From NCBI GenBank assembly GCA_037833965.1, contig AP031358.1:13276001-13340000 (forward strand): a stretch of 64,000 nt of DNA, given 5' to 3'. Numbering within the stretch: position 1 is the first letter of the stretch; every line of letters begins with the position of its first letter. A model generated the notes under the pieces. It was given only the letters and a program-made list of their open reading frames with translations, made no database searches and was not told the DNA's origin. Below, in pieces: positions 56,766 to 64,000 of the stretch. Both the position numbers and the translations under genes were made by a program. The DNA comes from Marchantia polymorpha subsp. ruderalis. Taxonomy: Eukaryota > Streptophyta > Marchantiopsida > Marchantiales > Marchantiaceae.

Positions 56766-59700
56766 GCTTCTGTAGAAAGAGATTTCAAGTATTTTAACCC
56801 TCAATATTGCTTCAACTCCATACCAACCTTTGTAGCTTGATAAACATGATTATATTCAAAATACTTCATTGGACAGATCCAAGAATTCATAAACTTGAAC
56901 TCTACTCCATGAGCTGTTCTCAAGCCAATTGACAGGATTGTGCACACACATTTTCATAAGGATTTGACTTATGGCTTCCTTTAGATTGCAAAGCATCAAG
57001 TGACAGAGTGTTCTGTTGCGATGCAAGATTACTCTCTCGATTATTGCTCTTAGTGAGCACAATCCAAGACCTTTGAGTATTTCAGAGCAGCCCCTGCTCT
57101 CCGGCCCTCCATCCTCTTCACGCGCTCAAAGAGATTGCGATGCTCATTTTCATTCTTCTCAACAAAAGAAAATTTGCAACAGTGCTCAATGTCAAATCAA
57201 AAAGTTCCTTTGAAATGCAAACAGAGGAGAAAAATACTTCAAGTATCAACCGTTGTTGCTTGTCGTAAGTGATTGCCACTAGAGCTTGTCGCATGTCAGA
57301 AGTACTTACTTGTATGACTTAGAGACTGTCACTAATGTATTTTGCTGAAACTATCACTAGTAGTCCTTGTTCCGATAATCATTTTCACTTGAATCAGAAT
57401 ACAAGATGAAGAGAAATCATAATGAGTGAACGCACAAAATGCGTTATGCATCTTAGCAATGCTACGAACATGAAATACAAAATTACATACTCAAAATTCT
57501 GATTTTTGCACAAGACTTGTTTGTAGAAGCTTAAGTCTGAGTGACCATTATTGAGCTAATTACAGTTAATCAACATGTGAGTTCATTTTTTTTTATTTTA
57601 CTAATAACATGTTAGATAATAATTTTCATTTTATTTTATTTTTACAAAAAAATCAAGAAGATAAGTTCATTAGAATATCATTTTCATTGCATGACATGTT
57701 TTTTTATAAAAATTCTAATTATTTGTTCATGTGAAAAATATTATATTAAGATCACTATATCAGAATATCGAGATTTTCAAAAAATTAAAATGTGATGAAC
57801 AATTTCATTTCTAGAGCAAGAAATAAGTGGAAAGGAAAAATTTAGTAATAAAACGTCTATTACTCCATCATTTTGGATTTATTAGAATTTATTTTCGATA
57901 TACTTGTTAATTTCCTAATATACTTAAAACACTCCTTAATTAATCTTTCTATTAATTTCCCAAAAAAATTTGTAAAAATATCACATGTGTAGTTTTTAAA
58001 CAAAAATCTTAAAATTGTACACATCATCTTGAGAATTCTAATGAAATTGAAATTTTACATGTGAGTTAGTAATAAACAGATGAATGCAAGTCTTTTGATC
58101 AGTAATTATTTAATGTATGTATATAGCCTTGAACTTAGAGCTTCGTCATTGTGTATATAATAGTGTACTAGACAAGAGATCAATATCCTACACCTTATTT
58201 TGAAAATAGGCATTTTTGCATTCCTATACAGGTAATAAGTAAGCTGAATTAAACCCAATTAAACCTCACATTTATCTCTAACTTTGTGAAAGATACACAG
58301 TATAAATCCAACGTAATTTATATGTGCGTACTTGGATAATTATGAATTGTAAGTTGCTGAAATTCTTACAGCAGGGTTTGACAATCTCATAACTAACTGG
58401 AACCGACCTTAGAATCTGGATACTGTAAACGGATTCTAATCATAACCTTAGCAAGCAGCTTTAGTTACAAAGCAAGGCTGCGCTATCTTGAAGTAGAACT
58501 TTAACTTGAATAACATTCAGACATGAAATACTTGCATCACATTCGTCTCTATCTGAACCGCGTGTGAGCTTCTTCAGGCCAAAGTTTATTATGTTCTGAG
58601 AGATTTTACTTAATCCATATTCATTTGAAGATCTTTTACATTTAACAAGCGATTTTAGCCAATAACGAGTGGTAGGCGTCTCCATGTAATCATTGAAGCC
58701 ATCAGACTACTAGGTTTATGCCGAGCTTGAATCAGCATACAAATTTATGATGAATCGAGTTAAAACTGTAAACATGCCTACCTGAAACGTTATTGCAGCA
58801 GATTTAAGACATAAGCTAAGAATATAAGCAGGAATTTGTCATGCCTTCAACATCAAATTTATCATACGGATCTCCCAAGATACTGCATGCAAAGAGGTAT
58901 CATATCACAAGTAAATGATGATTAAATACGTTTACGTAATTTAAATGTAGGTTGAGTATATGTTGAGTGTATGTTGAAAAACATACTTTTTGGGCATATG
59001 GCTTGTGAGATACATATTTCGAGTTAAGATTAATCTCATCTGTGTTGCACGAATTTGATACCCCAGTGGAGTTCACATTCTGCTTGTCAACTCCAGGACA
59101 TGCCATCATTCAACCTTTTGACCCTCCAGTTGAATTTTCTTAAATTTCGGTTGGATACAAGCTATTTTCGCTTCTGACATAGGCAGACTTTCATTCCCCT
59201 TCAGATCAGATCAGAACACATGATAAACTAATCGAGCATGAGCATATCAAACGGTCTGTCATAATTTCTTTGTTCTATTTAAATGCATTGTTAAAATATC
59301 GCTCAAGACTATAAGCTTACACTCATTCACGAGTATGAACCGCAACTCAGAACATATGTTCATGATTTAGTGTTCCTTTTAATGATGAGAAGTAGTTCCA
59401 GATTATCATAAATAGAGCTCTTTCAGGCTAGGGACCCTGTAATATGGCAACGGCTAAGAAGATTATGAGTCAATGATCATGGACAATGATGAAAAGATCC
59501 AAATCCAATGATGCTTGAGAGAATCACACGCACGAGATATACACTGGTTTATATGTTAAGACTCAACTAGACGGTGGAGTCTGGGTATATTATTTAACCA
59601 ATGCTTTCGGTACACTACTACGAATGTGCAAGGTTGACAAGCTCTGCAAAATACGATCCCGCATCATCTTTTACAGATCGTATGCAACCGGATGAGTTCC

Positions 59701-60169
59701 GTGAATCATTGGATCTCAACCAGAATAGCATACGACATGGCTGGTTGAACATCTGTAAACTCCATGAATGAGGACGCCAAGCAGGATTCGGATGCCTTCG
59801 ACAATGTCATGAATGGCATATTACCAGTCTTTTGGTGGCAGTGGTCGGTATTAGCGAGCTGTTGTCTCCCCAGCAGAAATTATCTAGGACTCAAGTAAGG
59901 CAGCATTGCTGCACCGGAGTCTATAATTTACGTTGAAATAACAAGCTTTTAAATAAGGAGATTTAAGTTTGACATGGTTCAGGTCAGTTATCTCGATGCT
60001 TTCAACGCGAAGTAAAAAGCTAACGTAAGCTTGCGATGAGCAGGAGAAGCTAGCATTGCGCAGATTTCTCAGTACGTGTTGCATAAATCCATCAAGGGGC
60101 ATGCAGAAGTCGATACAAGTCTTCGCCAGGGACTTCAGATTAAAAAAGTGATCTGTCAGTTGTTCTTAA
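56766..60169. other. Unassigned, partly AT-rich sequence
   Basis: Short frames only. No supportable gene or RNA. Confidence 0.4.
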
Positions 60170-61206
60170 TTGAATCCAAATTTGGATGAGCTTTATGCTT
60201 GTTTTATAGGTTGCATGAAAGTGCGCATGACAGAGCCTCTGCACATAGACTCCAGCTCTATCTTGAGACCTCGATGTTCCTTTCTCATCCTTCGATTTTA
60301 TAAACCGACTTCCACAGAATTCACGGTTGCTTATCACCGAGCAGCCTGTAAATCCCGTCATCACGACGATGTACCAGGTGGAATCAATATGGTGATCAAC
60401 CTCTCTGATTGGATACATACACATGTAGTTGAGTTGCTCTCTAAACCTCATCTCTTACTGAATTATACTGAACCAGTAGAGATCGGCCTCTGACTAGAAC
60501 TCAGAAGCAATCATCTTATTCTACATCTGGCCACGGAATTCAAGGAATATCCAGGAATTTTAGCAACAGACTCCAAAGTCTTGCAAGCGATTTACAAGAA
60601 CCTGCTGCAACTGAGTTTATGAGGACCAATTGCGTGGAGAAGTCTAAAGCAAATCATTTCCTGAATGAAGGATAAAGAGGAAGTCTCCAAATTCTCTGTT
60701 TGTCCGGCAGAAAATCATGATTAATGGGGTTAGTATCTAAAGGATACTTACTCTTCATGGATGGTGTACCTGACAGAAGCTCAAGAAATGAGTTCGACAG
60801 AATCGTTAAAGTCATTGACATCCCAATGCAAAATGATTCATGAATCTATACTTTTCCTCGGTGGTCTGCGGAGTCGGTTTGAAGTTCATATCCATAAATC
60901 TATCAACAAGAGATGGACTGGGAGTTCTCCCAAATACTGCAAGTCAGTGGAATCCTCTTGAAACTTGGCCGTGATCCAATAAAAGCAAATGGTCACCATT
61001 TTTTCTTGTTATCAATTCGAAATGAACCAGTCAGGGCTGAACTAAATCAGCGTTTCAAGGATCACAGTACACCTACGAATAAGATCCATAAGCGTAAACT
61101 GTTGTTCACGAGGCTGTTCGGATTGCGAAGAGAAGCATCTCAACAAACAACTACAGATGATGACTTCAAAGATTCAATTGACTTCCATATCTGGGATGGA
61201 AATTGA
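60170..61206 (+). other. Possible broken or multi-exon gene, unidentified
   Basis: Consecutive plus-strand frames could be exon pieces: 60300-60493 (VPGGINMVINLSDWIHTHVV), about 60496-60675 (GHGIQGISRNFSNRLQSLAS), 60761-60961, and 60913-61206 (ATG start, 97 codons, WEFSQILQVSGILLKLG then a Lys/Arg-rich stretch and an acidic end). They change frame and contain stops between them, so either introns intervene or the gene is decayed. No family is recognised. Confidence 0.25.
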
Positions 61207-64000
61207 AGATGCCATCATCTTTTCTCAAACGACTGCGGCGCATGATCCGTAGTGATGATATATTTATCCACTTCTACATGTACTCAACGTGTACCTTTCG
61301 CGTTGTAGTGTAGAACAGACGGTGAAGAGGTAAACGAATAATGGACGATAAGAAAGAGCTTCGCACCGTTCACTTGTATATACATCACCAGCAGACGTAA
61401 ACTTTTTGAGCGATGTTAGGCTTTCATACAGCCTGATTAAAAGCCAAGAGAGTGGACTTTCTACAATGTAGATGGATCTCTAAAAGTCTAACACAACATA
61501 CTTGTCATAAAGATGTCAAGTTTGAGGTCTGAGGTCGTATCGTAGACTGATCAATATGGATGTTTTCATAAGTTGGATTTCAACTTCATGCCTATTTCCT
61601 AGCTCTGCAGCTGATTGCTCCGAGTTCGAGTCGGCTCTCCAAAGCTGGGTCCGATAGTGTGTCCAGAGAGCTGTGAAGATTCTCATGGGACCGTCACTCG
61701 CAGCCTCATTTTCCTCTGATTCATGATCGTTTCAGTCCTCTGATCTTACATGTGTTCGATTGAGACTTCTGGGGTTGATTATACGTAAGTCCCTGCTCCA
61801 GATCAGATACACCAGCTTGATAGTGTACCCGCCATTTGTAGCTTCCCCAAACTGCTAGAAGGACACTGAACGAAATTTGGCGACTGTTAGCAGAGAACCG
61901 CCCGTTACACAAAGCTGTGTGCAGCAATTACATACATTCTGCGACTGTTGCATATGGCAGAGTGACTCTTGATGGAGGTGAAGGGGAGCAATGCTTTCTT
62001 CATATATGGGCACATATGGGCAGCGTGTGAGAGACCGTGATGGTGGTAAATCTGGTAGATTTAAGTTCACCAGTTGTAGCAGACTAAATCTCTCAGTATA
62101 GGTTTGATTTCTAGGCTACGAGATTACGAAACCAAAGGAGTGGACAAACAAGAGAATGGCATGCACTGAAACAGACTCTAGTGGTGTCAGATTTCCGGTT
62201 GTGGTCGTTTCGATCGGAGATTTTGAGTTACTGGTCCATTTCAGAACTTTCGAATGTGTGCCTAGGACGCTAAAACATCTAAAATTTGCTGTCATGAGAG
62301 AATTTTGCTGCACTTGTGAGCTACAAAAGTTTGTTCATACCGCTATAGAAAACTAACCTTCTTTCTCTCGATCTCTCAAGTTACTAGCCACAACTCCTGG
62401 CAGACGACTGGCATGTCGTGTATTCGATGTCAACTAATTGTGTTCATCGCCGTGGCTCGGCCTTTCTGTCATCTTGTAGAAAAGACATCTCCTTGTCTCT
62501 TTTTCGTGCGTGCATTCCACTTACGATTTGACCATTTTTATTGGATCCTGAAGCTGCATTCCAACCCGCTCTCCTTTGCTCTCGATACCCGCAGCGTGAA
62601 TCTCTATTGAATGTTAAATATCAGATAGGACATGGTGTTTCCATTACCCTTAATGCTTCATCCACATACATATCCGCATCAGCTCCTAGTCCGAGGTGAG
62701 GAGAATCAAACAGAGCCTGAAGAATGTAAACTTGCTAGCCCAATCTTAATCTGGCTGCAAGCGTGGGCTGTGAATTGAAAATGTCCTGACGAACGATCGA
62801 TCGAATGAATTTTTAGGCCGTTCGTTGTTCTCATTCTCGTAAATTTCATTTGTATAGCAGGTCATATATCCTTTACTACGGATTCCTTTTGAAGAATCAT
62901 ATTCAGGTCCTCTGTCATTCCTCCTCCTTGTTGAGTAGTGCTAAATAGAAGCAACAACGGACGACAGATCTTCCAAGAAGAGCGGATCCAGCAGCTCAGC
63001 GAAGACAAAAGCCAGAAAAGTAAATAGCGGCTGAAGTCGGCAAATTTCGCAGCCCGTGGAAGTTCTGTAGATCATGCCTTCTCGCAACAGAGTTCTGCAT
63101 CGACAGTGTAGTAAAAAGAATTCAAGTGAGAACTGTGCTGCCTGCAGCAGGGCAGCTGTGCTTTTCGGCGCCAGCACGACCTCAGTCCACTTTCAGACCT
63201 GTCCATTGGGTTAGGCACTAGTCAGAGAAGCCTACACTCAGCTCACATGAGATCTGGAATGAACTGAAACCTTCTTATTGCAGATGCCAACCGAGGGATA
63301 TGACACATTTCAGAAGCATCTTACTAAAAGTCCTATAGGCCCGCTCTGACATTCTCAATCGAATGTCCATCTAACGACGACAGAGCAAATCCAATCAACC
63401 GTTCAGAAAGCAATGTTCGGAAGCAGAAGCACGAAAATGATTTGAACCGATCTTCGATGTAAGCTGGAATCGATCGTTGGAGCTTATATCTCTCTGATCG
63501 ATGTAATCTGGTGTAACGATGACAGAAGAAAGCAAAAGCATAGATAACAGAAATCAGGCATTCAATGACAATAGATCTTGCTTGATATGTACCCGACACA
63601 CAAGACTTAAATCGGTTTGCGTACTGTAAATTCTCTCCTATACCGACGAGAATGTAAGGGAGAATACACGATCAGACTCCAACCTTAGAAATCAAGGCAA
63701 TGCATTGCAGCTAGCAGTCAAATTAAATTGCAAGTCGGTGGTAGCCATAGCCACTGACATTAATTTGTTCTTCAATGCAAATACTGTTTTCTATATGCAA
63801 TCGTGGAGTGAAAAAAAAAAAACCAAGATCGAGAAAACACAAAGCGACGACACGAAGGGAGACGACAACGACTAAGCAGCAGCAGCCACGAGTAAGATTT
63901 GCTGCTACATCTATGAAGTGCCGCTACCACGTCGATAATGGTCACTGCGTAATGGTCACTGCGTCGATAACAAGGGAAAGGAGAAGGATGTAGTAAGGCA
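61207..64000. other. Unassigned sequence to the window edge
   Basis: Hydrophobic minus-strand frames at 62941-63177 and 63333-63599 lack ATG starts at their open ends and match nothing I know. A basic, low-complexity plus frame at 63775-63993 follows an A run. Nothing is supportable. Confidence 0.35.

Noticed and set aside
61615..61640. CCGAGTTCGAGTCGG resembling a tRNA T-arm
   Set aside because: No other cloverleaf parts are found at the required distances.

Overview
The window looks like nuclear DNA of a non-seed land plant, most likely a bryophyte (perhaps a liverwort). Three things support this. There is a spliced class III peroxidase gene, a family of streptophytes and land plants. There is a hydroxyproline-rich SPPPP (extensin-type) wall protein. 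There are several acetate-transporter genes of the AceTr/GPR1-FUN34-YaaH family, which is common in microbes and fungi and is known from some algae and bryophytes. Genes are sparse, introns follow GT-AG or GC-AG rules, and long AT-rich tracts hold decayed repeats. No tRNA, rRNA, CRISPR array or bacterial-type operon was found.

The left 40 kb is dominated by an expanded AceTr array, always on the minus strand. Three copies are intact, each 228 codons in one coding exon: 2177-2863, 9626-10312 and 28008-28694. Two are badly decayed (4922-5340, 12725-13030). Two are N-terminal scraps that keep the upstream region (8412-8492, 25702-25797). One is a 5'-half copy with a stop codon (38969-39445). The flanks were copied with the genes: 1-510 resembles 3291-3830 and 10751-10990, 4555-6185 resembles 12185-13862, and 7490-8880 resembles 23980-26160. 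The first bases are the upstream flank of a further unit cut off by the window edge.

From 13.9 to 19.6 kb the array is interrupted by AT-rich, repeat-rich DNA. This holds a GC-rich fold-back repeat family, an LTR remnant resembling Ty1-copia and a degenerate tandem repeat. The proline-rich wall protein gene follows at 19.8-20.7 kb with a clear TATA box and polyadenylation signal. A complex fold-back element lies at 22.8-23.2 kb, then the array resumes.

Between 28.9 and 44 kb I see only unassigned or AT-rich sequence, a tandem repeat of about 378 bp (34.15-34.91 kb), a 922-bp hAT-like non-autonomous transposon with an 8-bp target duplication (36.1-37.0 kb), and the truncated transporter copy. 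A four-exon class III peroxidase occupies 44317-45965 (minus). The rest of the window (46-64 kb) has short unassigned open frames, an AT-rich desert at about 52.7-56.4 kb, and small repeats.

In function, the intact genes would move acetate or a similar small carboxylate across a membrane (AceTr), build the cell wall (proline-rich protein) and oxidise apoplastic substrates (peroxidase). Nothing suggests they form one pathway. The most notable feature is birth-and-death evolution of the transporter array together with unidentified co-duplicated flanking sequence. I did not find a convincing new multi-gene system.
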